A stretch of DNA of 13,305 nt from Chryseobacterium gleum (GCA_945877045.1 CAMCQW010000028.1:1-13305); one strand, 5' to 3'. Positions 1 to 7,660 are shown, numbered from the stretch's first letter. Made by a program: numbers and translations. The notes: a model not told the origin generated them from the letters alone.

Positions 1-1338
1 ATTGGTTCCCTATTATTTTTTTCAATAGGAAGATGGAGTTTTGGTCCAAAACCACTTGGTGTCTTAGATGCGAACAATTACACGAGCGCTAAAAACGTGC
101 CTTTCCTATTGAATACCGCTTTTGTGACCCTTAAAACCATTCAATCAGAAAAATTACCTGATAAACCATTGATTTCACTTGAAGAAAGTAAAAAATATTT
201 CAATCCCATAAAGGAAATAAACCCTTCATCAATAAAAGAAATTAAAAAAAATGTGGTCATCATTATTCTAGAAAGTTTTGGTGATAAAATGATCCATCAA
301 ACAATCAATGGAATAAAAATCACCCCTTTCACAGATTCATTACTCGGCCAATCATGTTACTACGAAAATGGAATAGCAAATGGGAAGCAATCGATCGAAG
401 CCTTACCAGCTATTTTTGCATCGATACCACACCTAATGAACACCCCTTATATTTTAAGTTCTTTCTGCAATAATAAACTGAATGCCCTTCCATCCATTCT
501 TAAATCTTATGGCTATTCAACCGCATTTTTTCATGGAGCAAAAAATGGATCCATGCGCTTCGATAGTTTTTCAAAAAAACTAGGATTTGATCGCTATTAC
601 GGCAAAGATGAATACCCAAATAAAAGCCACGACAATGGTTACTGGGGTATTTCTGATGGCTATTTCAATCCTTGGACCGTTCAAGAAATAAGTAAAATAA
701 AGCAGCCATTTTTTGTCAGTTTATTTACCATCTCCTCACACCATCCCTACCAAATCCCAAAGTCATATAGCAAAGAAATTAGTAATGCCTTAAGCAAAGA
801 ACAACTCTCATTTCATTATGCAGATGAAAGCTTGCGTAACTTTTTTAGTAAAGCACAAAAAGAACCCTGGTATAAAAACACACTATTTGTAATTTGTGCC
901 GACCATATCCCACAACAGCTAGACAAATCTTCAAAAACAATTTTTGATAAATTTCACATACCCATTGCCTTTTTTACTCCAGATAAATCAATTCCCATTG
1001 AGAAAAAATCTTCCTATTTTCAACATATAGATATCGAACCATATATTCTAAATTACCTTACTATTAATACAAAGTATTATGCCTTCGGGAATGATGCAGC
1101 TAATTCTGAAAGCCTCCTTTATCTGAACGGCAGCTTTTATTTATTATCCAAAGACATCGAAATTATATTCACTGAATCAACTAATCAAGCTATTTTTATC
1201 GATAAAATCACAAATAAACGTATCCGTTCTGAAAATAAATCGTTAACTTTGAAATATAGAGGTATGTTGTATCGTCTTAAATCAATGATAGAAAGGTATC
1301 GAAATGATTTACGGCGAAATCAAACAAAAGCAAAATAA
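1..1338 (+). CDS. LTA-synthase-family sulfatase-fold phosphotransferase (5' truncated)
   Basis: The reading frame is open from base 1, so the true start lies upstream; an internal GTG at 97 is not a convincing start. Residues below count from base 1 (445 visible). The periplasmic alkaline-phosphatase/sulfatase-fold domain is clear: a metal-site Glu in IIILESFGD (E91), the probable nucleophile Ser in GKQSIEALPAI (S131, where LTA synthases have Thr), then FFHGAKNGSMRFDSF, WGISDGYF (D219), SSHHPY (H247/H248) and ICADH (D301/H302). Known members move phosphoglycerol or phosphoethanolamine from phospholipids to envelope acceptors and release diacylglycerol. The N-terminal membrane helices usual in this roughly 600-residue family would lie before the window; only the tail of one (about residues 1-10) is visible. 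The 3' end overlaps or abuts a lipid kinase gene, which fits diacylglycerol recycling. Donor and acceptor are unknown; Gram-negative Bacteroidota make no lipoteichoic acid. Confidence 0.9.
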   Translation: MGSLLFFSIGRWSFGPKPLGVLDANNYTSAKNVPFLLNTAFVTLKTIQSEKLPDKPLISLEESKKYFNPIKEINPSSIKEIKKNVVIIILESFGDKMIHQTINGIKITPFTDSLLGQSCYYENGIANGKQSIEALPAIFASIPHLMNTPYILSSFCNNKLNALPSILKSYGYSTAFFHGAKNGSMRFDSFSKKLGFDRYYGKDEYPNKSHDNGYWGISDGYFNPWTVQEISKIKQPFFVSLFTISSHHPYQIPKSYSKEISNALSKEQLSFHYADESLRNFFSKAQKEPWYKNTLFVICADHIPQQLDKSSKTIFDKFHIPIAFFTPDKSIPIEKKSSYFQHIDIEPYILNYLTINTKYYAFGNDAANSESLLYLNGSFYLLSKDIEIIFTESTNQAIFIDKITNKRIRSENKSLTLKYRGMLYRLKSMIERYRNDLRRNQTKAK

Positions 1339-2215
1339 AGTGAAAAAGCGCATTTGGTTCATTATTAATCCTGTTGCAGGCGTTCGTCGGAAAGACGACA
1401 TCCCCGCTTTAGTGCGCGAATATTTGGATCAAAATTTATTTGACTTTGAAATTCAATACACGAATTATAAAGGGCATGCCCAAGAATTAGCGAAAGAGGC
1501 GATTTCAAAAAAAATTGATATCGTTTGTGCTGTTGGTGGGGATGGTTCAGTTCATGAAATTGGCACCACTCTAATTGGTTCTAAGGTTTTATTAGCCATT
1601 ATTCCTATTGGTTCAGGAAACGGCTTGGCACGTCACATGCATATTCCACTTACCATAAAAAAGGCCATTCACTGTATTAATAATCAGCATGAAATAACAA
1701 TGGATACTGTCCTTGTTAACGAACAGGCATTTTTAGGGATTAGTGGTTATGGATTTGATGCTTTAGTTGCGAAAAAATTTGTTGGTAGCAGTAAAAGAGG
1801 CTTTATGTCCTATTTAAAAATTGTCTTAAGAGAATTTTTTAAATACAATCCAATAAATATATCTGTTGATGCTAATGGGCAAGTAAAAAAATTACCTGTC
1901 ATGCTTTGTACACTTGCAAATACAAGGGAATGGGGAAATGGATTAGTGGTTTCGCCAAAATCAGATGCTACAGATGGAAAAGTTGAATTAATTTTATTAA
2001 AGCCTTTCTCTTTCTGGAGAATTCCAGGGATCGCATTACAATTTTTATTCAAACGTTCCGACAAAAGTTCTTTCATGGAAGTGATCTCATTTGATAAAGC
2101 AACCATTCGAGTATCAGAAAAAATAGCCCATTACGACGGAGAATCAATGGCTACAAAAGGCACACTTAATGTCAAAGTAGTCCCGAAAAGTCTCCATATT
2201 TTAGTCGGAAAATAA
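1304..2215 (+). CDS. Diacylglycerol kinase-family lipid kinase (YegS/DgkB type)
   Basis: A soluble lipid kinase of 303 residues, the usual length for the DAGK catalytic family. Visible motifs: the N-terminal IINPVAG strand (20-26), the nucleotide-binding GGDGS (78-82), PIGSGNGLAR (101-110), the SDATDGKVELILL segment (220-232) and the C-terminal HYDGE (276-280). The family phosphorylates diacylglycerol or related lipids at the inner face of the cytoplasmic membrane using ATP. The start is uncertain. ATG 1304 gives a 35-bp overlap with the upstream gene and an unusual 12-residue leader. An in-frame GTG at 1340 lies one base after the upstream stop and would begin VKKRIWFIINP, closer to the usual family N-terminus. 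Either way it is tightly coupled to the LTA-synthase-like gene, suggesting that it recycles the diacylglycerol left by that enzyme (inference). Confidence 0.9.
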   Translation: MIYGEIKQKQNKVKKRIWFIINPVAGVRRKDDIPALVREYLDQNLFDFEIQYTNYKGHAQELAKEAISKKIDIVCAVGGDGSVHEIGTTLIGSKVLLAIIPIGSGNGLARHMHIPLTIKKAIHCINNQHEITMDTVLVNEQAFLGISGYGFDALVAKKFVGSSKRGFMSYLKIVLREFFKYNPINISVDANGQVKKLPVMLCTLANTREWGNGLVVSPKSDATDGKVELILLKPFSFWRIPGIALQFLFKRSDKSSFMEVISFDKATIRVSEKIAHYDGESMATKGTLNVKVVPKSLHILVGK

Positions 2216-2230
2216 CACAATCAACTTAAA

Positions 2231-2668
2231 ATGGAATTAGTTACTATGTTAGATGCATTAGACCGTCTAACAATTTCAAAAAAACCCCTTTGGGGCAAAA
2301 TGACAGCCCAAGAAATGGTAGAACATTTAAGTGATCTGCTCATAATGTCTAGGGGATTAAATAATTTCACCCCGAATGAAAATGACGAGACCTTCGCAAG
2401 AAGGCAACAATTTTTATATTCTGATAAAGAAATGGCAAGAAATATTGTTATTCCTTTCAGAAAAGATATAATTGAATTACGTCATAATGAATTACCACTT
2501 TCCATTGATGAATTTACAATAGAATGGCTAAATTTTATTGAATACTACGAAGAAAACCCTGGTGCCACTGAAACCCATCCATATTATGGTGAATTGGATT
2601 TTGAAAAATGGGGGAAATTGCATGTCAAACATTTCATGCACCATTTCCAACAATTTGAATTAATTTGA
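2231..2668 (+). CDS. DUF1569 / DinB-like putative metal-dependent protein
   Basis: A 145-residue protein of the DUF1569 branch of the DinB/YfiT-like four-helix superfamily. The N-terminal segment PLWGKMTAQEMVEHL (about 19-33) and the C-terminal KHFMHHFQQFELI (133-145) are typical. H32, H134 and H138 form the expected three-histidine metal site, the last two as HxxxH in the final helix. From memory, similar domains occur in Bacteroidota as C-terminal parts of oxepin-CoA hydrolase-like proteins; here it stands alone. The substrate is unknown. It begins 15 bp after the lipid kinase gene, so it is probably in the same transcript, and its stop overlaps the start of a small membrane protein gene. 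A second in-frame ATG at 2246 (M6) is possible. Confidence 0.8.
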   Translation: MELVTMLDALDRLTISKKPLWGKMTAQEMVEHLSDLLIMSRGLNNFTPNENDETFARRQQFLYSDKEMARNIVIPFRKDIIELRHNELPLSIDEFTIEWLNFIEYYEENPGATETHPYYGELDFEKWGKLHVKHFMHHFQQFELI

Positions 2669-2838
2669 TGACTTTTTGGATATTAACCATCGCGATAGGA
2701 GTATGTTTGGGGACGATCAATTTTCTTTATTGGAAGAAAAGAGGATACAGCAATTATAGTAACCTTTACATGAGTATAATTGCCTTTTTTGTCTTGACAT
2801 TACTCCTCTTAAAAATAGTTAAAATTAATACTCCATAA
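2668..2838 (+). CDS. Small two-helix membrane protein, translationally coupled
   Basis: A 56-residue open frame whose ATG (2668-2670) overlaps the TGA stop of the DUF1569 gene in the sequence TGATG, the classic arrangement for translational coupling. The product is strongly hydrophobic, with two predicted membrane segments at about residues 3-22 (FWILTIAIGVCLGTINFLY) and 33-51 (LYMSIIAFFVLTLLLLKIV). A basic, aromatic loop containing WKKRGYSNYSN separates them. I recognise no family. Its 3' end overlaps the 3' end of the convergent sigma factor gene by 14 bp. The coupling, the membrane topology and the absence of internal stops support a real gene. Against it are its short length and lack of known homologues. 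Confidence 0.6.
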   Translation: MTFWILTIAIGVCLGTINFLYWKKRGYSNYSNLYMSIIAFFVLTLLLLKIVKINTP

Positions 2839-3421
2839 CGATTTGATTGGTATCAATCAGTTTACGTAGATTAATTAAGGCATAACGCATACGACCCAAC
2901 GCTGTATTAATACTAATGTCTTCCAATTCAGCAATTTCTTTAAAAGACATGTCTTGAAAAATTCTCATTTGTACAATTTCACGTTGCATTTGAGGTAAAT
3001 GATCTAAAAGTTCAACCATTTGTGATTCCAACTCAGTATTACATGTTTCTTCCAGAAAATTTCTATCATCATTAGCTAATTTGTGAAAAATAGTAAATTC
3101 TTCATTCAAAGTACGCGATTCAGATAAAAAACGAACTCTATTAGTTTTACGAAAATGATCGATAATAAGATTGTGTGAAATACGCATTATCCACGGAAGA
3201 AATTTACCCTCTTCATTGTAATTACCTTCTTTCATGGTTGTAATCACTTTAATAAAAGCATCCTGGAAAATATCATTCGCTAAATCAGTATCCCTGACTT
3301 TAGAATTAATATAACGATATACGCGGTCTTTATGACGCTTTAATAATTGGGCGAAAGCATTTTCATTACCCGATAAATACAAATTGATTAATTCTTGATC
3401 TGCTAAAAGATTTAACGACAT
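2825..3421 (-). CDS. ECF-type RNA polymerase sigma factor (sigma-70 family)
   Basis: A 198-residue sigma factor with only regions 2 and 4. Region 2 spans about residues 22-92. It includes the core-binding DLANDIFQDAFIKVI (46-60) and the -10-recognition helix FLPWIMRISHNLIIDHFR (74-91). Region 4 spans about 140-187: LPQMQREIVQMRIFQDMSFKEIAE, then the DNA-recognition helix ISINTALGRMRYALINLRK. This RpoE-like type is common in Bacteroidota. No anti-sigma factor gene is adjacent on either side, so it may be controlled by expression or by an unlinked partner. It is transcribed divergently from the CPBP protease gene across a 150-bp gap that holds a candidate promoter for it. Target genes cannot be read from this window. 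Confidence 0.93.
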   Translation of the reverse strand: MSLNLLADQELINLYLSGNENAFAQLLKRHKDRVYRYINSKVRDTDLANDIFQDAFIKVITTMKEGNYNEEGKFLPWIMRISHNLIIDHFRKTNRVRFLSESRTLNEEFTIFHKLANDDRNFLEETCNTELESQMVELLDHLPQMQREIVQMRIFQDMSFKEIAELEDISINTALGRMRYALINLRKLIDTNQIVMEY

Positions 3422-3493
3422 ATTTACTAATTAGTCCAAAAAAAATTGGCGGTTAAGTAAAGTTAGTCGATAGGCAGATTTATTTTTTAATTT

Positions 3494-3507
3494 CGTTAAA
3501 TATAACG
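3494..3507. promoter_or_regulatory. Inverted repeat CGTTA-N4-TAACG, possible operator
   Basis: A perfect 5-bp inverted repeat with a 4-base spacer lies in the divergent region between the sigma factor and CPBP genes. It covers the candidate -7 box of the sigma gene. Another TAACG occurs at 3536-3540, closer to the CPBP start. It could be a repressor site or chance in AT-rich DNA. Confidence 0.25.
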
Positions 3508-3524
3508 CTTAAATTCTAAAGCAA
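3497..3524 (-). promoter_or_regulatory. Candidate Bacteroidota promoter for the sigma factor gene
   Basis: On the minus strand, TTG (3524-3522) is followed after 17 bp by TATATTTA (3504-3497). This matches the Bacteroidota -33 TTG / -7 TAnnTTTG pattern with one mismatch. Transcription would start near 3490, giving a leader of about 70 bases. The -7 box lies inside a CGTTA-N4-TAACG inverted repeat. Confidence 0.35.
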
Positions 3525-3571
3525 AAGGATTTTATTAACGTTGGGCAGTTTTTAATGAATATTTATAGGGT

Positions 3572-4120
3572 ATGAGAAATAATATCATGATTTTGGGATT
3601 AGCTACCTTGCTAATTTTTCCACTAATTGGTTATTTAATTTGTCAAATTTCGGGACCAGTTTCACTACTTGAATTCTTGGATTTAGACAAAATAGTTCCT
3701 ATTTCAATTGGATATGGACTTGAATTCGGAATCATCTATGCTTTTATTGCTTACCTCTTAATGAATGCGAGCGTGTTTGATAATGTATCAACAAGAATTG
3801 ATACACTAATTTCATCGCTGAAATTGAAACCTTGGCAGGGGCTGTTTCTATCTCTCTGCGCTGGAGTTGGAGAAGAGTTATTATTTAGAGCAGGTATACA
3901 GCCCTTCTTGGGTGTAATCACTACCTCCATCCTATTTATTGCGCTTCACGGCTACTTAAATCCATTTAATTGGCGCTTTTCTCTTTATGGTATCATTGCC
4001 TTGCCCTTTATTTTGCTTCTATCTTTCGGATATGTTCATTTCGGATTGTATTTCGCAATAGCTGCCCACTTTTCATACGATGCGGTACTTTTTACATTTA
4101 TCATTAATGAAAATGATTAA
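3572..4120 (+). CDS. CPBP-family intramembrane glutamic endopeptidase
   Basis: A 182-residue polytopic membrane protein of the CPBP (Rce1/Abi-like) family. Its three catalytic motifs are all visible: EELLFR (E101, E102, R106), FIALH (F122, H126) and HFSYD (H166, D170, where Asn is more usual in the family). Hydrophobic helices flank them at about 5-25, 45-65, 90-105, 112-128, 138-158 and 160-178. Characterised relatives are membrane proteases, but most bacterial members have no known substrate. It starts a plus-strand run and diverges from the sigma factor gene. ATG 3572 is the first start in frame; M6 at 3587 is an alternative. The PAP2 gene follows 30 bp downstream but has its own candidate promoter. 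Confidence 0.85.
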   Translation: MRNNIMILGLATLLIFPLIGYLICQISGPVSLLEFLDLDKIVPISIGYGLEFGIIYAFIAYLLMNASVFDNVSTRIDTLISSLKLKPWQGLFLSLCAGVGEELLFRAGIQPFLGVITTSILFIALHGYLNPFNWRFSLYGIIALPFILLLSFGYVHFGLYFAIAAHFSYDAVLFTFIINEND

Positions 4121-4135
4121 TAAATTAGTAATTAT

Positions 4136-4143
4136 TACCTTTG
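4136..4143 (+). promoter_or_regulatory. -7-like element TACCTTTG before the PAP2 gene
   Basis: TACCTTTG matches the Bacteroidota -7 consensus TAnnTTTG exactly and ends 7 bp before the PAP2 ATG. No clear -33 TTG is present at the usual distance. If real, it would transcribe the PAP2-GT39 pair with a very short leader. Confidence 0.35.
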
Positions 4144-4150
4144 ACTATCG

Positions 4151-4798
4151 ATGACAAAGAACACTTCCTCCTATTTTTTCTACTGTAGTGTCATTTTTTG
4201 GACTTTTTCTTTAGGATGGATTTGCCTAGAAGACAAAATTGCCATTCATAAGTCCCTTAATCTAATTCATTCCAAGGGACTAGATGCCTTTTTTCAACTA
4301 ATTACGCACTTAGGTGATGGATGGACGATCGTATTTGTATCAGTGGCATTGCTCTTCGTTAGCGTAAGGCTTTCAATTTTGCAGATCATAAGTTATGCAA
4401 GTTCAGGCATTATTAGCATCGTTTTGAAAAACAGTTTGTTTTCCGATTGTAAACGCCCCTATTACTATTTTAAAACGGATGCTACTTTTTATAAAATGAG
4501 CGACTTTACCTATTTCATCGAACATTCCTTCCCCTCTGGCCACACAACGAGTATTTTTGCACTAATGACCTTATTTGCACTTGCCTATAATAAATCAAAA
4601 GGGATAATCATCGTATTTTTTCTGTGCGCATTACTAGTTGCTTATTCAAGGATATACCTATCGCAACATTTTCTTATGGATGTTTTAGCTGGATCATTAA
4701 TAGGTACTGGTACCGCTTATTTTGTCCATAAAAAACTAAATCATAAATTAGAAAAATTCAATTCACCGTTAGTAAAACTGAAGTCCAACCATGAATAG
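4151..4798 (+). CDS. PAP2-superfamily membrane phosphatase
   Basis: A 215-residue integral membrane phosphatase. The PAP2 signature is complete. Motif 1 is K93 with R102-P103, spaced K-x8-RP rather than the canonical K-x6-RP. Motif 2 is PSGH (128-131, catalytic H131). Motif 3 is SRIYLSQHFLMD (S166, R167, nucleophile H173, D177). These enzymes remove phosphate from membrane lipids such as undecaprenyl pyrophosphate, phosphatidic acid or lipid A at the periplasmic face. Membrane segments are visible at about 10-27, 57-80, 84-93, 132-146, 151-165 and 177-192, with a basic C-terminal tail. The gene overlaps the following GT39 transferase gene by 8 bp, indicating a shared transcript. This suggests a joint role in polyprenyl-phosphate recycling or lipid A remodelling (inference); the substrate cannot be told from sequence. 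Confidence 0.9.
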   Translation: MTKNTSSYFFYCSVIFWTFSLGWICLEDKIAIHKSLNLIHSKGLDAFFQLITHLGDGWTIVFVSVALLFVSVRLSILQIISYASSGIISIVLKNSLFSDCKRPYYYFKTDATFYKMSDFTYFIEHSFPSGHTTSIFALMTLFALAYNKSKGIIIVFFLCALLVAYSRIYLSQHFLMDVLAGSLIGTGTAYFVHKKLNHKLEKFNSPLVKLKSNHE

Positions 4799-6413
4799 TT
4801 ATCGTGTTAGTTTTGTTTTATTGGTGTGTATTGCCTTGTTCCTTCCTTTTTTAGGAACGGTTCACCTTTTCGATTGGGACGAGATCAATTTTGCAGAATG
4901 TGCGCGAGAAATGCTTGCTTCAAACAATTACTCGACGGTTACAATTGATTACCTACCATTTTGGGAAAAGCCACCGCTCTTTATATGGATGCAAGTTTAT
5001 TCAATGAAGCTATTTGGCATTACCGCATTTGCTGGCCGATTCCCTAATTTTATTGCTGCCATTGCAACCGCTTATTTTTTATACCTAGCTGGAAAAAAAG
5101 TTAAGAATGAAACTTTTGGATATTGGTGGGTGGCCTTTTATTTAGGTTCTTTTTTGCCCAATTTATACTTTCATTCGGGCATTATTGACCCATGGTTTAA
5201 TTTATTCATCATTGCTGCTATTTATCATTTGTACAAAGGTCACAAAGATGAATACGGAATTGGGTCATACCTAATTGCAGGTGTTTTTATGGGTCTAGCC
5301 ATAATGACAAAAGGACCAGTCGCGTTGGTTTTAGTGGGTGGAACCGCGTTGATTTACTTTATTTCAATCCGATTTCGACAATTCCCATCTGTAAAACAAC
5401 TTATCACATTTTTTGTATTCACGCTTCTAATAGGTGGAATTTGGTTTATGCTTTTAATCAACACGGGCAATAAGCAGATGATTTCAGAATTTATTAGTTA
5501 TCAACTTAGGTTATTTCAAACTCAAGATGCTGGACATGGAGGGCCATTTTATTACCACTTTGTTATTCTTCTATTTGGCTGTTTCCCTGCCTCCTTTTTT
5601 GCAATAGGTTATTTTCTTTTTCAAAATAAACATAAAAACAAAAAGGAATCCTTTGATTTATGGATGAAAGTGGTTTTTTGGTTGACATTGCTACTCTTTT
5701 CGATCGTGAGCACTAAAATCATCCATTATTCATCTCTTTGCTATTTTCCATTGACCTACTTTGCAGCAAGGTGGGTACAAGAGTTGAAAAGTACCAAACA
5801 AATAAAAACAGTTTCTATTTTTACGATTAGCTATTTAGTTATTTTTTCAATCATCCTCCTATTTATACCATATGCTTTGCAGCACAAAGAATGGCTAATC
5901 GAAACATTTAACATTAAGGATCCCTTTGCAATAGCGAATTTAAACGCGAAACTTTCATGGAGTAACTGGGATTATTTTCCGGGGTTATTCTTTCTTGTTG
6001 GTGCACTACTTTCGCTAATGCTATTATTAAGGAAGCAATTAAAATTAGCCATCATAGTATCCTTATTAACAGTGGCCTTAGGAATATTAACCATTCAAGC
6101 TAATACATTATCAAAAATTGAAGGGATATCGCAAGCTGCTGCAATTGAGTTCTTTCAAAAACACAAAAATGAGAACTGCTACCTTGTTCCGCTTGGTTAT
6201 AAATCTTATGCGCATCTATTCTATGGAGAAACAAAGAATCATAAAAACAATAAGCGATTTGATGAAGCATGGTTATGCAATGAAACAACTGATAAACCGG
6301 TATATTGCATTTCAAAAATTGATCGTAAGGAAGGTTATTTAAAAACCTATCCCAAATTATCCGTTTTATATGAAAAAAATGGTTTCGTTTTCTATACCAA
6401 GATGGACAAATGA
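4791..6413 (+). CDS. GT39 / ArnT-like membrane glycosyltransferase
   Basis: A 540-residue multi-pass membrane protein of the PMT/ArnT (GT-C fold, GT39) family. Family marks: the first-loop acidic motif DWDE (28-31) followed by AECARE (35-40), FWEKPP (58-62; the Lys corresponds to a conserved ArnT lysine), AGRFPN (81-86), IIDPWFN (131-137) and MTKGP (172-176). About eleven hydrophobic helices fill residues 5-440, followed by a soluble, presumably periplasmic, C-terminal domain of about 100 residues. Relatives take a sugar from a polyprenyl-phosphate carrier and add it to lipid A, protein or another envelope acceptor. ATG 4791 lies inside the end of the PAP2 gene (8-bp overlap), so the two are co-translated. 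No genes for making aminoarabinose are nearby, so ArnT activity itself should not be assumed. Confidence 0.88.
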   Translation: MNSYRVSFVLLVCIALFLPFLGTVHLFDWDEINFAECAREMLASNNYSTVTIDYLPFWEKPPLFIWMQVYSMKLFGITAFAGRFPNFIAAIATAYFLYLAGKKVKNETFGYWWVAFYLGSFLPNLYFHSGIIDPWFNLFIIAAIYHLYKGHKDEYGIGSYLIAGVFMGLAIMTKGPVALVLVGGTALIYFISIRFRQFPSVKQLITFFVFTLLIGGIWFMLLINTGNKQMISEFISYQLRLFQTQDAGHGGPFYYHFVILLFGCFPASFFAIGYFLFQNKHKNKKESFDLWMKVVFWLTLLLFSIVSTKIIHYSSLCYFPLTYFAARWVQELKSTKQIKTVSIFTISYLVIFSIILLFIPYALQHKEWLIETFNIKDPFAIANLNAKLSWSNWDYFPGLFFLVGALLSLMLLLRKQLKLAIIVSLLTVALGILTIQANTLSKIEGISQAAAIEFFQKHKNENCYLVPLGYKSYAHLFYGETKNHKNNKRFDEAWLCNETTDKPVYCISKIDRKEGYLKTYPKLSVLYEKNGFVFYTKMDK

Positions 6414-6437
6414 AAATAGTAACTGTATAAGATTCAT

Positions 6438-6445
6438 TACTTTTG
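6438..6445 (+). promoter_or_regulatory. -7-like element TACTTTTG before the aminotransferase gene
   Basis: TACTTTTG matches TAnnTTTG exactly and ends 15 bp before the aminotransferase ATG. An A-rich tract of the kind common before Bacteroidota starts follows it. No clear -33 TTG is seen upstream. Confidence 0.4.
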
Positions 6446-6460
6446 TAAAAAAAATAAAAT

Positions 6461-7657
6461 ATGCCACAATTATCGAATAAAGCAATAGAAATGCCCGCTT
6501 CTCCTATTCGCAAATTAGTTCCATTTGCAGAGAAAGCCAAAAAAAAGGGCTTAGTTGTTTACCACCTAAATATAGGACAACCCGACATTGCCACGCCTGA
6601 AAGTGCTTTAAATGCCATTAGAAATTTTGATAAAAAAGTGATTGAATACAGTCATTCGGCTGGATTCGAGAGTTATCGAATTAAACTTGCAGCTAAGTAT
6701 CAAAAAAATGGGATTGATGTAAAAACCGAAGATATTATAATAACAACCGGTGGATCTGAGGCCTTAGTTTTTGCCTTAATGGCGACGTGTAATCCAAACG
6801 ATGAAATAATAATCCCTGAACCGTTCTATGCCAATTACAATGGTTTTGCTATGATGGCTGGAGTACAGGTTGTTCCTGTAATTTCGAGCATTGAAACTGG
6901 TTTTGCTTTGCCACCAATAGAAGAAATTGAACGAAAAATTACTTCAAAAACGAAAGGGATTGTAATTTGTAATCCAGGAAATCCGACCGGCTATTTGTAT
7001 TCATTGGAAGAGTTGAAGCAATTAGCTGAAATAGTAAAGAAACACGACATCTATTTATTTGCTGATGAAGTGTACAGAGAATTTTGCTACGATGGGGCAA
7101 GCCCTCATTCTGTCATGAATCTAGAAGGAATCAGTCAAAATGTAATAATGATAGACTCCGTATCAAAACGCTACTCCATGTGTGGAGCAAGAATTGGTGC
7201 ATTAATTTCAAAAAATGAAGGTCTTATTTCATCGGTATTGAAATTCGGTCAAGCGAGGTTATCGCCCCCAACTATTGATCAAATAGCAGCAGAAGCAGCC
7301 TTAGAAACACCGGATTCTTATTTTGAAGACGTGGTCGCAGAATATGTTGAAAGAAGAAATATTATGGTCGATGGCTTAAATTCGATAAACGGCGTATTTT
7401 GTCCAAAGCCAAGCGGCGCTTTCTATTGCATAGCAAAATTCCCTGTGGATGATGCGGAAAAATTTTGTCAATGGTTGCTGGAATCTTTCTCCTACGAGGG
7501 ACAAACTGTTATGATGGCCCCGGCAAATGGATTTTACGCTAGTCCTGGCGCTGGTAAACAAGAAGCAAGGATTGCATACGTACTAAACCAAGAAGCCTTG
7601 AAAAAAGCAGTTATTTGTCTTCGGGAAGCACTTAAAATTTACCCAGGAAGAATTTAA
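6461..7657 (+). CDS. PLP-dependent class I/II aminotransferase (fold type I)
   Basis: A 398-residue cytoplasmic aminotransferase of standard family length. Visible cofactor and substrate residues: GGSEAL (98-102, phosphate-binding loop), NPGNPTG (171-177), the ADEVYREF segment with D202 and Y205, the Schiff-base lysine K236 in SVSKRYSMCGARIG with R244 in the phosphate site, and R370 in EARIAY for the substrate carboxylate. It is likely to use an amino acid such as aspartate or a neutral amino acid with a 2-oxo acid partner, but the specificity is not readable. It follows the GT39 gene by 47 bp with its own candidate promoter. The DUF1801 gene starts 3 bp after its stop (TAA TAA ATG), so these two are probably one operon. 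Confidence 0.93.
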   Translation: MPQLSNKAIEMPASPIRKLVPFAEKAKKKGLVVYHLNIGQPDIATPESALNAIRNFDKKVIEYSHSAGFESYRIKLAAKYQKNGIDVKTEDIIITTGGSEALVFALMATCNPNDEIIIPEPFYANYNGFAMMAGVQVVPVISSIETGFALPPIEEIERKITSKTKGIVICNPGNPTGYLYSLEELKQLAEIVKKHDIYLFADEVYREFCYDGASPHSVMNLEGISQNVIMIDSVSKRYSMCGARIGALISKNEGLISSVLKFGQARLSPPTIDQIAAEAALETPDSYFEDVVAEYVERRNIMVDGLNSINGVFCPKPSGAFYCIAKFPVDDAEKFCQWLLESFSYEGQTVMMAPANGFYASPGAGKQEARIAYVLNQEALKKAVICLREALKIYPGRI

Positions 7658-7660
7658 TAA

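Noticed and set aside
97..99. GTG at 97 as the start of the LTA-synthase-like gene
   Set aside because: The frame continues upstream to base 1 with family-like residues (GRWSFGPKPLGVLDA), so the gene is truncated by the window edge.
1810..2106. Minus-strand open frame inside the lipid kinase gene
   Set aside because: It is antisense to conserved kinase sequence and has no family features of its own.
6118..6342. Short plus-strand open frame inside the GT39 gene
   Set aside because: It lies wholly inside the C-terminal domain of the GT39 gene in another frame.
6100..6540. Minus-strand open frame across the GT39 end and aminotransferase start
   Set aside because: It overlaps two well-supported plus-strand genes and shows no recognisable family features.
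7376..7561. Minus-strand open frame inside the aminotransferase gene
   Set aside because: It is short and antisense to the conserved C-terminal domain.
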